Shown here: one piece after another, positions 1-5,965 of the stretch
Layout of the letters: each line of letters opens with the position of its first letter
Position numbering within the stretch: position 1 is the stretch's first letter
DNA from: an uncultured bacterium
Lineage (GTDB): Bacteria > Planctomycetota > Phycisphaerae > Sedimentisphaerales > Anaerobacaceae
Assembly (NCBI GenBank): GCA_913009865.1
Contig: CAJVYK010000043.1
Span: 1 to 12,918, forward strand
Length of the DNA: 12,918 bases
Reading direction: 5' to 3'
The notes under the pieces: model-generated
Database searches by the model: none
Seen by the model: only the letters and a program-made list of their open reading frames with translations
Told to the model about the DNA's origin: nothing
Program-made: the position numbers and the translations under genes

Positions 1-224
1 TGTTTAATGAGGAATTGGTTAATGATGTAATAAGACAGGCAGCTTAGGGATATCGAAGGTTGGCGGGATAATCGAAAGGATCCTGGTCATGTGTAATGTG
101 GGTCCGCTGGGGCGGAGATCACGTCGCGGAGAATAGGAGCTTTCAGCCGTATTAAGTTTGATGTGTCGCGTGATAGTGAGCACGAATAGGAGTTTGGGTT
201 GCCAGCCTGCAATGAAATCCCGCC

Positions 225-278
225 GTATTTTGCTCCTCGGCCCCTGGTTCTGGGCGAAGGGGCCTGCGGGCAAAATAC
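225..278. repeat. Long two-stage hairpin
   Basis: The outer arms GTATTTTGC (225-233) and GCAAAATAC (270-278) pair perfectly over 9 bp. After a 5-nt internal loop on each side, GGCCCCT (239-245) pairs with AGGGGCC (258-264), leaving a 12-nt apical loop. No T-run follows on either strand, so an intrinsic terminator is unlikely. It may be a palindromic repeat or the end of an element; no second copy is visible in this window. Confidence 0.6.
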
Positions 279-410
279 TATGTTAAAAAAGAAGGGAAAA
301 AATTATGGACGTAAGCATAAATAGTACTTGAAAGGCTCCGGTTCATAGGATTTACACAGATTAAAAAGTAAAAAGGTAAAAAAATAATCAGGCACAAAAA
401 AGACCAGAAT

Positions 411-437
411 TAGCCACGAATACCTAAGGCACAGGTT
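411..437 (+). repeat. 27-bp direct repeat, copy 1
   Basis: This block, beginning TAGCCACGAATACCTAAGGC, is repeated exactly at 528-554. In this copy a 16-nt stretch (438-453, which repeats the word CACAGGT) separates it from the following ACACAAATCGACACGAAT. In the second copy the corresponding sequence follows almost directly. Within the unit, ACCT and AGGT bracket a 7-nt centre, giving a small potential hairpin. Confidence 0.75.
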
Positions 438-527
438 AAGCTCTGCCACAGGTACACAAATCGACACGAATAAAATTAGTGAAAAAAAAGCAGTGTAAAT
501 CAGTGTCTAAAAAAAACAAAGAAAGTT

Positions 528-554
528 TAGCCACGAATACCTAAGGCACAGGTT
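528..554 (+). repeat. 27-bp direct repeat, copy 2
   Basis: Exact second copy of 411-437, 117 bp downstream start to start. It continues into TACACGAATCGACACTAAT, which parallels the sequence after copy 1. Two copies with unequal internal spacing suggest a dispersed repeat rather than an array. Confidence 0.75.
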
Positions 555-795
555 TACACGAATCGACACTAATTTTTTAGACGGGATAACTGGATTGGCA
601 GGGATGGTTTTTAGCCAGCTTTGCGGCCTTGGCAAGCTCTGTTATCAAGACAAGCCTTTGCCACAGAGACTTGCTTTCGGCCACAGGGTTATCTGCAATA
701 ACCCATTTGTGAAGCCGACTAATAATAGAGGCGTTTAATTGGTTATCGCTCATCGAAGATTCGGTGGGGAAAATGAATTGGGGAAGTTCGTGGTT

Positions 796-818
796 CTCCG
801 CAGGACGCCTAACGGCGG
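796..818 (+). repeat. 23-bp inverted repeat, left arm
   Basis: This arm, beginning CTCCGCAGGACGCCTAACGG, is the exact reverse complement of 1034-1056. The two arms enclose about 215 bp that include both upstream 7-bp-period arrays. Homology stops abruptly at both arm ends, so each arm looks like a defined repeat unit inserted in opposite orientations. Confidence 0.8.
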
Positions 819-845
819 TGACTCGTACCCTGTGACTCGTTTGAA
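818..845 (+). repeat. 7-bp-period array (GTGACTC type)
   Basis: Four consecutive heptamers read GTGACTC, GTACCCT, GTGACTC, GTTTGAA. The segment GTGACTCGTTTGA (832-844) is identical to 11181-11193 at the end of the array inside the large activase gene, so the two arrays belong to one family. Confidence 0.6.
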
Positions 846-924
846 AGAAATTGCGATCCTTCGACTACTTCGACAGACTCAGCATAAATTTGCTCAGGAC
901 AGGTAACGCCGATTCACACTGTCT

Positions 925-966
925 ATGAACAATGAACAATGAACAACGAACTGTGAACTATAAAAC
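925..966 (+). repeat. 7-bp-period array (ATGAACA type)
   Basis: Six heptamers can be read: ATGAACA three times, then ACGAACT, GTGAACT and ATAAAAC, showing decay toward the right. The array supplies the apparent start codon and first residues of the 68-codon frame at 932-1138, a reason not to accept that frame as a gene. Confidence 0.75.
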
Positions 967-1033
967 TTGTGTTTTTAGAACAAAAGACTATAATCTACGC
1001 ATCAACTGGGAGCAATATTCGTCGCTCGTATCT

Positions 1034-1101
1034 CCGCCGTTAGGCGTCCTGCGGAGTGAAGCGTATCTCGTTGTGGATTCCTGCTTCCGCAAAAATGACA
1101 A
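1034..1101 (+). repeat. Composite palindromic repeat element (intergenic copy)
   Basis: The element starts with the right arm of the 23-bp inverted repeat (1034-1056, ending GTCCTGCGGAG). It ends with a block at 1075-1101 containing TTCCTGCTTCCGC and AATGACAA. The last 27 bases match 8157-8183 at 22 of 27 positions without gaps. The upstream GGCGTCCTGCGGAG has a looser counterpart, GGACTCCTTACGGAG, in the same order and orientation near 8114-8128. The second copy is translated within the Cmk-PlsC fusion. Confidence 0.6.
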
Positions 1102-1108
1102 AACCTAT

Positions 1109-1140
1109 AATACCCACAACGGCTGGCCAATAAAATAAAA
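1109..1140 (+). repeat. Boundary motif copy 1 (cGGCTGG..AATAAAA)
   Basis: This 32-nt stretch immediately upstream of the GIY-YIG gene contains CGGCTGGCCAATAAAATAAA. It matches 3817-3848 at 25 of 32 positions without gaps, and its first 20 bases match 1871-1890 at 17 of 20. Translated, it reads N-T-H-N-G-W-P-I-K-stop, against N-I-R-G-G-W-A-I-K-stop at copy 3, so it may be the decayed 3' end of a coding sequence. It lies at one edge of the accessory block. Confidence 0.5.
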
Positions 1141-1155
1141 GCAAGGGAGATCTTT

Positions 1156-1866
1156 ATGGCAAAAAAGAAAAAAGCAAAACGAACCGCCCGGCTAATCATT
1201 TCTGGATATTTGGAGAAAGTCAGTGCCCAAATATTTGACAAATATAAAAAAGAGATTACAGATATGATCAAGGGTCATCAAGGGCTTTATGCTCTTTATC
1301 GCAGGAATAAGCTTTATTATGTTGGCCTTGCAAGCAATCTTAAAAACAGAATCAATTATCATCTGAAAGATCGTCACCAAGGCAAATGGACGCACTTTAG
1401 TTTGTACGTTATACGAAAAGCTGACCATATAAAAGAGCTTGAATCTTTACTGCTTAGGATTGCATATCCGGAAGGAAACAGCCAAAGAGGTAAACTCAGA
1501 ACAACCAATAATCTTCTGCCTAAATTGAAAGCACAGGTAAAGCGAAAAATCAAAGAGGAATACGAAGACCTTTTCAAATCACAAAGAAAAACCACTCGGA
1601 AGGTTAAAGGTAAAGCCACAAGTAAAGACAGGCCCTTACGGGGCATTTTTCCGGGGGGCAAGGTTGTTTACGCTGCTTATAATGGCAAAGAATATAAAGC
1701 ATGGGTTCTGGCCAACGGCGGCATCAAATATAACGGCCAAATATATGCCAGCCCTTCGGCTGCGGGCAAGGCGATAATAACCAAAGGGACTCTTAACGGC
1801 TGGAATTTTTGGAAATACAAAGATGAAACTGGTAAATTAGTCAAACTCACGGAGCTAAGAAAATAG
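1156..1866 (+). CDS. GIY-YIG-like nuclease with C-terminal RAMA-like domain
   Basis: This is a 236-residue, lysine-rich cytoplasmic protein. Residues 43-70 fit a GIY-YIG core: GLYALYRR, then YYVGLASNLKNRI with Arg65 as the family's conserved arginine. HIKELESLLLRI (91-102) would supply the metal-binding glutamate. GIY-YIG enzymes cleave DNA strands in a metal-dependent way. A basic linker (about 130-158) leads to residues 160-228, where AWVLANGGIKYNGQIYASPSA and NGWNFWKY resemble the RAMA domain, predicted in the family literature to read modified DNA. The start has a strong ribosome binding site (AAGGGAG, 1143-1149, 6 nt before ATG). Related boundary motifs lie on both sides and darTG follows. 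A defence nuclease that senses modified DNA is inference; a repair role or an inactive nuclease is possible. Confidence 0.65.
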   Translation: MAKKKKAKRTARLIISGYLEKVSAQIFDKYKKEITDMIKGHQGLYALYRRNKLYYVGLASNLKNRINYHLKDRHQGKWTHFSLYVIRKADHIKELESLLLRIAYPEGNSQRGKLRTTNNLLPKLKAQVKRKIKEEYEDLFKSQRKTTRKVKGKATSKDRPLRGIFPGGKVVYAAYNGKEYKAWVLANGGIKYNGQIYASPSAAGKAIITKGTLNGWNFWKYKDETGKLVKLTELRK

Positions 1867-1870
1867 AATC

Positions 1871-1890
1871 GACACCCACACCGGCTGGCC
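1871..1890 (+). repeat. Boundary motif copy 2
   Basis: GACACCCACACCGGCTGGCC begins 4 bases after the stop of the GIY-YIG gene and matches 1109-1128 at 17 of 20 positions. The gene is therefore flanked by imperfect direct repeats. Unlike the other copies it lacks the AATAAAA tail and reads on as D-T-H-T-G-W-P-D-A-F. Confidence 0.5.
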
Positions 1891-1893
1891 TGA

Positions 1894-1980
1894 TGCTTTT
1901 ATGGTTCGATTGCTATTTACAAGGCGGTAATTGATTTGGTTGAATCACGATTTTTAAAAGCAGAAAGTCTGAAGGAGTAG
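1894..1980 (+). pseudogene. Coding remnant A, C-terminal end of an unknown protein
   Basis: An open frame with no start codon ends in IAIYKAVIDLVESRFLKAES-LKE and a TAG stop at 1978-1980. The same pattern, AIYEVVADLIESHLKKVDS-LHG followed by TAG, occurs at 3740-3811 just after darG. The match is visible in both protein and DNA, including TTGAATCAC and TAGCAA after the final codon. The frame begins after a TGA at 1891-1893, and the neighbouring frame reads GWPDAF into it, suggesting a frameshift. The likely darT ribosome binding site (AAGGAG, 1972-1977) overlaps its last codons. The parent family is not recognised. Confidence 0.45.
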
Positions 1981-1990
1981 CAAGTACTTA

Positions 1991-2629
1991 ATGGAAATCC
2001 CCATTCCAACATACATCTATCATATTACGCATATTGATAACCTTGTATCAATTGTGCAAACAGGGGGTTTATATTCGTACAATAAAATGCAAACAGAAAA
2101 TAAAGAATATCGCAATATAGCTCATCAGAATATCCAAGATTACAGGGCAAATAAAATCGTCCTTTGTAGTCCGGGTGAAGTACTACATAATTATGTTCCA
2201 TTCAGCTTCGCACCGCGTTCCCCGATGTTATGCTCATTGTATCACAATAATGTCGCTGGTCATACTGGTGGCCAAACTCCAATAATTCACCTCGTCACCG
2301 ATGTGCAAAAAGTTAGTGAGGCTGGATTAGAATATGTTTTTACCGATGGGCATGGAAAGATGGAATTTTCTGATTTTTACAACGATCTTGACAGGCTTGA
2401 CCAGGTTGACTGGGAAATTATGAAAGCACGGTATTGGTATGATACTAATGTTGATCCGGACCGCAAACGCCGCAGGCAGGCTGAATTCCTGGTTAAAGAT
2501 TTTTGTCCATGGGCCTTGATTTTTAAAATTGGCGTGATAAACTCATCTTTACAATCACGTGTGCAGATGGTTTTTGAGAACTCGGGACATAAACCAGTTG
2601 TAAGTGTTCACTCAAATTGGTATTATTGA
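1991..2629 (+). CDS. darT: DarT-type DNA ADP-ribosyltransferase toxin
   Basis: This is a 212-residue protein of normal DarT (DUF4433) length. DarT enzymes transfer ADP-ribose from NAD+ to thymidine bases in single-stranded DNA, blocking replication and, in several systems, phage growth. Visible motifs are YHITHIDNL (10-18) of the NAD+ pocket, Arg52 in YRANKIV (catalytic arginine position), VPFSFAPRSPML (69-80) and RQAEFLV (162-168) with Glu165 as catalytic glutamate. All key positions appear intact, so the toxin is probably active. In VPFSFAPRSPML the family usually has tyrosine where this protein has Ser72 (from memory). The gene starts 10 nt after remnant A with AAGGAG 13 nt upstream, and its antitoxin follows after 11 nt, indicating one operon. 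Confidence 0.92.
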   Translation: MEIPIPTYIYHITHIDNLVSIVQTGGLYSYNKMQTENKEYRNIAHQNIQDYRANKIVLCSPGEVLHNYVPFSFAPRSPMLCSLYHNNVAGHTGGQTPIIHLVTDVQKVSEAGLEYVFTDGHGKMEFSDFYNDLDRLDQVDWEIMKARYWYDTNVDPDRKRRRQAEFLVKDFCPWALIFKIGVINSSLQSRVQMVFENSGHKPVVSVHSNWYY

Positions 2630-2640
2630 TTAGGCGAATC

Positions 2641-3687
2641 ATGGTAGAACTCAAACGGGACAACCTACTCAAAACGGATGCTCAAGCTCTTGTAAACACC
2701 GTAAATTGTGTCGGTGTCATGGGCAAGGGGATCGCTCTGCAGTTTAAACAAGCATTCCCGGAAAACTTTAAGGCTTATGAAAAGGCCTGTAGAAAAGGAG
2801 AGATTACACTTGGGAAGGTATTTATTTATCAAACTGGGAGCATGATCAATCCGAAATACATAATTAACTTTCCGACCAAAAAGCACTGGCGTGGTAAGTC
2901 TAAACTGGCCGATATCCAGTCCGGTTTACAATCACTTGTTGAAGAAGTCCACCGTCTCGGAATCACATCCATTGCGATACCACCTTTGGGCTGTGGTTAT
3001 GGTGGTCTGAATTGGTCACAGGTTCAGCCGATAGTAGAATCCACATTTAGGAAATTACCAGAAGTTGATGTATTCTTGTTTGAACCGAAAGGTGCTCCGC
3101 AAGTTGACACTATGCCAGTTAGAACAAAGAAACCAAAAATGACACTGTCAAGGGCCTTGTTTGTCAAATTACTTCAGCAGTATGCCATACCTGGCTACAG
3201 GTTAACCTTGTTGGAAATACAAAAACTTGCTTATTTTTTACAAGCTGCTGGGCAGCCGTTACGATTGAACTATAATAAGCACAAGTATGGCCCTTATGCA
3301 GAAAACTTAAATTTTGTCCTTCAGCAGATTGAAGGGCACTACATCCGTGGTTATGGCGACCGTAGCAAAGGCGCTAAAATTTATCTTTTACCGGATGCCA
3401 CTGAAATAGCCGATAAGGTTTTATCAAATCAGCCTGAAGCTCATAGCCGGCTTAATAGAGTCGGCAAATTGATAGATGGCTTTGAAACTCCTTACGGGAT
3501 GGAGCTTCTGGCTTCTATCCATTGGGTTGCCACTAAGGGGGATAATCCTGCTATTACTGCTGAGGAGGCAATTGATAAGGTACTTAGTTGGAGTCGCCGC
3601 AAGAAGCTGACTTTCAAACCTGCCCATATACGCAAAGCTTGGAACCGCTTGGAAACACAAGCTTGGCTGTCAGCATCAGTTAACTGA
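2641..3687 (+). CDS. darG: DarG-type macrodomain antitoxin
   Basis: This 348-residue protein pairs with DarT. The N-terminal macrodomain (about 1-155) shows ALVNTVNCVGVMGKGIALQF (16-35), INFPTKKHWR (75-84, with Lys80 at the position needed for ADP-ribosyl hydrolysis in characterised DarG) and PPLGCGYGGL. Macrodomain DarG removes ADP-ribose from DNA thymidine. A linker leads to a C-terminal domain (about 175-345) with KLAYFLQAAGQ and KYGPYAENL, typical of DarG C-terminal regions that bind and block DarT. The ATG at 2641 is chosen because family members start a few residues before the macrodomain. An in-frame TTG at 2617 would overlap darT and add eight unusual residues. Remnant B lies directly over the 3' end in another frame. 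Confidence 0.92.
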   Translation: MVELKRDNLLKTDAQALVNTVNCVGVMGKGIALQFKQAFPENFKAYEKACRKGEITLGKVFIYQTGSMINPKYIINFPTKKHWRGKSKLADIQSGLQSLVEEVHRLGITSIAIPPLGCGYGGLNWSQVQPIVESTFRKLPEVDVFLFEPKGAPQVDTMPVRTKKPKMTLSRALFVKLLQQYAIPGYRLTLLEIQKLAYFLQAAGQPLRLNYNKHKYGPYAENLNFVLQQIEGHYIRGYGDRSKGAKIYLLPDATEIADKVLSNQPEAHSRLNRVGKLIDGFETPYGMELLASIHWVATKGDNPAITAEEAIDKVLSWSRRKKLTFKPAHIRKAWNRLETQAWLSASVN

Positions 3688-3811
3688 TCTGCAAATCAGC
3701 CAGAAGTACCAGACCTTTTCCAGGTCTCCAGAGGTTCTTCAGGCCATTTATGAGGTGGTGGCAGACCTTATTGAATCACATTTGAAAAAAGTAGATAGTT
3801 TGCATGGATAG
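3680..3811 (+). pseudogene. Coding remnant B, paralogous to remnant A
   Basis: In the frame one base off darG, sequence from its last codons reads LTDLQISQKYQTFSRSPEVL and then QAIYEVVADLIESHLKKVDS-LHG, stopping at TAG 3809-3811. There is no start codon. The last 22 residues parallel remnant A before darT, so the two remnants bracket the toxin-antitoxin pair in the same orientation. Boundary motif copy 3 starts 5 bases after the stop. It could be the tail of a gene truncated when darTG inserted, or of a cassette that lost its 5' part. No family is assigned. Confidence 0.45.
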
Positions 3812-3816
3812 CAATC

Positions 3817-3848
3817 AACATCCGCGGCGGCTGGGCAATAAAATGAAA
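3817..3848 (+). repeat. Boundary motif copy 3
   Basis: This copy matches copy 1 (1109-1140) at 25 of 32 positions without gaps and shares CGGCGGCTGGG and AATAAAA with copy 4. Translated it gives N-I-R-G-G-W-A-I-K-stop. It lies between remnant B and the membrane-protein gene. Confidence 0.5.
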
Positions 3849-3896
3849 CTCGCTGAATTAGCAAAAAAGCAGATAGTTTGTAAAATGGATAAATAA
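3843..3896 (+). other. 17-codon leader-like frame overlapping the next start
   Basis: ATG at 3843 opens MKLAELAKKQIVCKMDK, whose TAA (3894-3896) overlaps the ATG of the membrane-protein gene (3896) by one base. That gene has no clear ribosome binding site, so stop-start coupling could serve it. The stretch CAAAAAAGCAGATAGTTTG (3862-3880) resembles GAAAAAAGTAGATAGTTTG (3784-3802) at the end of remnant B, so it may instead be another decayed copy of that sequence. Confidence 0.25.
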
Positions 3897-4414
3897 TGGC
3901 TGAAGAAACTGAACTTATCTACCGTGAAGAACAGAGATTTGGCTTATGGCTTCGTTGGCTGATTGTTGCGTCAATGGCTCTGACAGTGCCGCTTAGCATC
4001 TTCTCGTTGACAAAAACCACTTCTGAGCAAGGCGCACCCGAAATCCTACCAATTATCCTACTCACAATTGCTGGAATATTTGTGCCGATAGCAATAGCGG
4101 TCCTCTTTTTGCTATTGAAATTGGAAACAGAAGTTCGCTCGGATGGTTTGTATATACGTTTTTTCCCAGCTCATATTCATTTCAAGAGATTCACAGCGGA
4201 AGATTTGACTGAATACTATGCCCGCCAATATAAACCTATACGTGAATATGGCGGCTGGGGAATTAGATGCGGCAGAAAAGGTAAGGCATATAATATAAGC
4301 GGCAATAAAGGTGTGCAGCTCGTGTTCAAAAGCGGTAAGCGACTACTCATCGGGTCTCAAAGGGCAGAGGAGCTTGAAGAAGCAATTCGCTCGATTATGC
4401 CGGCGGCTGGGTAA
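3896..4414 (+). CDS. Two-helix membrane protein of unknown function (DUF6141-like)
   Basis: This is a 172-residue protein. Two hydrophobic segments (about 17-38 and 50-74) form a probable membrane hairpin. They are followed by a soluble domain (about 76-168) with DGLYIRFFP, YYARQYKPIREYGGWGIRCG, NISGNKGVQL and KSGKRLLIGSQRAEEL. The alternating pattern suggests a small beta-rich, PH-like fold facing the cytoplasm. It resembles bacterial proteins grouped, from memory, as DUF6141. No catalytic residues are evident. The gene sits at the right edge of the accessory block and its last codons (Ala-Ala-Gly-stop) fall inside boundary motif copy 4. A link to darTG or the nuclease is only positional. 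Confidence 0.7.
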   Translation: MAEETELIYREEQRFGLWLRWLIVASMALTVPLSIFSLTKTTSEQGAPEILPIILLTIAGIFVPIAIAVLFLLLKLETEVRSDGLYIRFFPAHIHFKRFTAEDLTEYYARQYKPIREYGGWGIRCGRKGKAYNISGNKGVQLVFKSGKRLLIGSQRAEELEEAIRSIMPAAG

Positions 4415-4424
4415 TAAAACATAT
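4393..4424 (+). repeat. Boundary motif copy 4
   Basis: The core CGGCGGCTGGGTAATAAAAC (4401-4420) differs from copy 3 only at the C/T after GGG and at the final base. It includes the stop of the membrane-protein gene, so here it is part of the coding end. No further copy is seen downstream in the housekeeping-like part, so the motif is confined to the accessory block. Confidence 0.45.
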
Positions 4425-4449
4425 CTTTGTAATCCAAGAGAAACGGTAT

Positions 4450-5571
4450 ATGAACATTCTGGCACTTGAGCCCTATTATGGTGGAAGCCATAAGGCGTTT
4501 ATAGATGGCTGGTCAGCGGTAAGCAGGCACAGCTGGACGGTGTTTAAATTAGCTGCGTATAAATGGAAATGGCGAATGCGGCATTCGGCGATTACGTTTG
4601 CAGACAAAATCAGCCAATGTGTCACCGAAGGACAAAAATGGGATTTGATCTTCTGCTCGGATATGCTTAATCTGGCAGAGTTTATAGGGCTTGTACCGCA
4701 GGCGGTGCAAAAACTGCCGGCTGTTGTGTATTTTCATGAGAACCAACTCACCTATCCGGTGCGATTCGAAAGCGAACGAGACTATCAGTTTGCAATGACG
4801 AACATAACAACTGCTCTGGCGGCTAAAAGCGTGTGGTTTAATTCGGCATTTCACAGAGATACATTCATCGAGGCAGTGAAGGTGTTTCTTGGCAAAATGC
4901 CGGACTGCCAGCCAATAAATGCAATTGAACGAATCAGGGGAAAAGCACTTGTTTATCCGCAGGGCGTTAATGCGATTAGCAGACGCAGCGGCCGCAAAAC
5001 TGGGCCTTTGCGAATACTGTGGGCGGCTCGGTGGGAACATGATAAGAACCCGGAAGATTTCTTCGAAGCATTGAAGGCCTTAAAAGACGGAGGCGTTGAC
5101 TTTCGTGTCAGTGTAATCGGAGAGCAGTTTCGCCAAGTGCCCGAAGTCTTCGAATGGGCACAGCGGTATTTTGCCGAACATATTGACCGGTGGGGCTATC
5201 AGGAAAACAGGGCTGAATATGAAAAAGCGTTAAAAGAGGCGGACGCTTTTGTCTCGACAGCCAGCCATGAATTTTTTGGTATCAGTGCCGTTGAAGCCGG
5301 CCTTGCAGGAGCATATCCTGTTTTGCCGAGGCGTTTGGCTTATCCCGAAATTATAGGGCTTGATGAAGAAGAAGGAACAGAAGAGTTTTTTTATGACGGC
5401 AGTGTGACAGCTTTAGCAGATAGATTGACAGTATTGGCAAAGCGTGTAGAGAAAGGTAGTTTGTGGGGTGAAGATACCGGCAGAATAGTAAGATTAATGG
5501 GCAGATACAAGTGGGACAACCTTGGCGGTGTTTTAGACCAAGCCATTGCGAAAACCAAAGGGAACCTCTAA
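4450..5571 (+). CDS. tRNA-queuosine alpha-mannosyltransferase-like glycosyltransferase (DUF3524 + GT-B domain)
   Basis: This 373-residue cytoplasmic enzyme begins with the DUF3524/QTMAN domain (about 1-168): LEPYYGGSHKAFIDGW near the start, then KWKWRMRHSA and YFHENQLTYP (94-103). A Rossmann-type GT4 donor-binding domain follows (about 187-370), with ILWAARWEHDKNPE and the loop SHEFFGISAVEAG (272-284), which carries the two glutamates typical of retaining GT4 enzymes. The animal member (GTDC1/QTMAN) adds mannose from GDP-mannose to queuosine in tRNA-Asp. The bacterial substrate is inferred by homology and could be another glycan. AAGAG lies 9 nt before ATG. No other queuosine gene is in the window. 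The gene ends facing acylphosphatase, 45 bp away. Confidence 0.8.
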   Translation: MNILALEPYYGGSHKAFIDGWSAVSRHSWTVFKLAAYKWKWRMRHSAITFADKISQCVTEGQKWDLIFCSDMLNLAEFIGLVPQAVQKLPAVVYFHENQLTYPVRFESERDYQFAMTNITTALAAKSVWFNSAFHRDTFIEAVKVFLGKMPDCQPINAIERIRGKALVYPQGVNAISRRSGRKTGPLRILWAARWEHDKNPEDFFEALKALKDGGVDFRVSVIGEQFRQVPEVFEWAQRYFAEHIDRWGYQENRAEYEKALKEADAFVSTASHEFFGISAVEAGLAGAYPVLPRRLAYPEIIGLDEEEGTEEFFYDGSVTALADRLTVLAKRVEKGSLWGEDTGRIVRLMGRYKWDNLGGVLDQAIAKTKGNL

Positions 5572-5616
5572 AAATTCATCTTGCCGCTCAAAAGCAATTA
5601 TTAGAGCTGCCCTTAA

Positions 5617-5892
5617 TTAAAACGTTATTTTAAAATCCTCGTATCGGGGGTTGAAAGGAACCTGTTCAATCCTGGTTTCTCTGATATAGCCGGCGAAAGA
5701 TTCCTTGATGTCCCGAACACAACCGTCTATATCATCCGGATAGCCCTGAGCAAGCATCTCAACGCTGCCGTCCGGCAAGTTGCGGACCAGGCCGGTCAGT
5801 TGACAACGATTCGCTATGCTCAGAGCAGTAAAGCGAAAGCCGATACCCTGGACACGGCCAATAAAAATTATATGTTTGGCGGTCTTTTCCAA
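5617..5892 (-). CDS. acyP: Acylphosphatase
   Basis: At 91 residues this is the usual size for the family, which hydrolyses carboxyl-phosphate bonds such as acetyl or acyl phosphates in the cytoplasm. GRVQGIGFR (12-20) carries the phosphate-binding loop and the catalytic arginine (Arg20). VRNLPDGSVE (36-45) carries the catalytic asparagine (Asn38). Both are intact. The frame opens at TTG (5890-5892), with a stop a few codons upstream and no in-frame ATG near the N-terminus. No ribosome binding site is visible because a 7-bp-period array (5893-5941) abuts the start codon. The gene is convergent with the glycosyltransferase and divergent from the phosphatase gene. Confidence 0.9.
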   Translation of the reverse strand: MEKTAKHIIFIGRVQGIGFRFTALSIANRCQLTGLVRNLPDGSVEMLAQGYPDDIDGCVRDIKESFAGYIRETRIEQVPFNPRYEDFKITF

Positions 5893-5941
5893 TTTACTAT
5901 TGACTATTTACTATCGATTATCGATTATTAACTATAATACT
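5893..5941 (+). repeat. 7-bp-period array (TTNACTA type) at the acylphosphatase start
   Basis: Seven heptamers fill exactly 49 bp: TTTACTA, TTGACTA, TTTACTA, TCGATTA, TCGATTA, TTAACTA, TAATACT. The array begins at the first base upstream of the acylphosphatase start codon and runs into the terminal repeat of the neighbouring candidate MITE. It occupies the place where the leader and ribosome binding site of acylphosphatase would be. Confidence 0.75.
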
Positions 5942-5965
5942 CAAACTGACCGATGGCCAGTTTGA

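Larger units (their letters stand above)
1..1155. other. Repeat-rich region without a convincing gene
   Basis: No open frame here has recognisable protein features. The two longest, an 84-codon frame on the minus strand (19-273) and a 68-codon frame on the plus strand (932-1138), are explained by hairpin or tandem-repeat DNA. The stretch instead contains a long hairpin (225-278), a duplicated 27-bp block (411-437, 528-554), a small hairpin with 6-bp arms (686-691 and 699-704), a 23-bp inverted repeat (796-818 and 1034-1056), two 7-bp-period arrays (818-845, 925-966) and a composite element (1034-1101). Phrases such as 'agccacgaat', 'acacgaatcgacac' and 'ccttcgac...gctcaggacag' resemble dispersed intergenic repeats of environmental bacterial genomes; that comparison is from memory. 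Confidence 0.7.

Noticed and set aside
19..273. 84-codon minus-strand frame as a gene
   Set aside because: Its start is inside the long hairpin, no ribosome binding site or known motif is seen, and the composition is not convincing.
225..278. Intrinsic terminator
   Set aside because: The hairpin is strong, but neither strand has a following T-run and no gene ends nearby.
411..554. CRISPR array
   Set aside because: There are only two copies of the 27-bp unit, spaced by 90 bp of repeat-like DNA, with no cas genes.
932..1138. 68-codon plus-strand frame as a gene
   Set aside because: Its start lies in a tandem heptamer array, its middle is the 23-bp inverted repeat and composite element, and its end is boundary motif copy 1. 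No protein-like signal or ribosome binding site is present.
2617..2640. Earlier TTG start for darG
   Set aside because: It would overlap the darT stop and add eight hydrophobic and basic residues not expected in DarG. The ATG at 2641 gives the usual macrodomain start.
1109..4424. Integron cassette array
   Set aside because: There is no integrase, and the boundary motifs show no attC-like paired RYYYAAC/GTTRRRY sites or long imperfect stem. Only the weaker idea of an unknown boundary repeat is kept.
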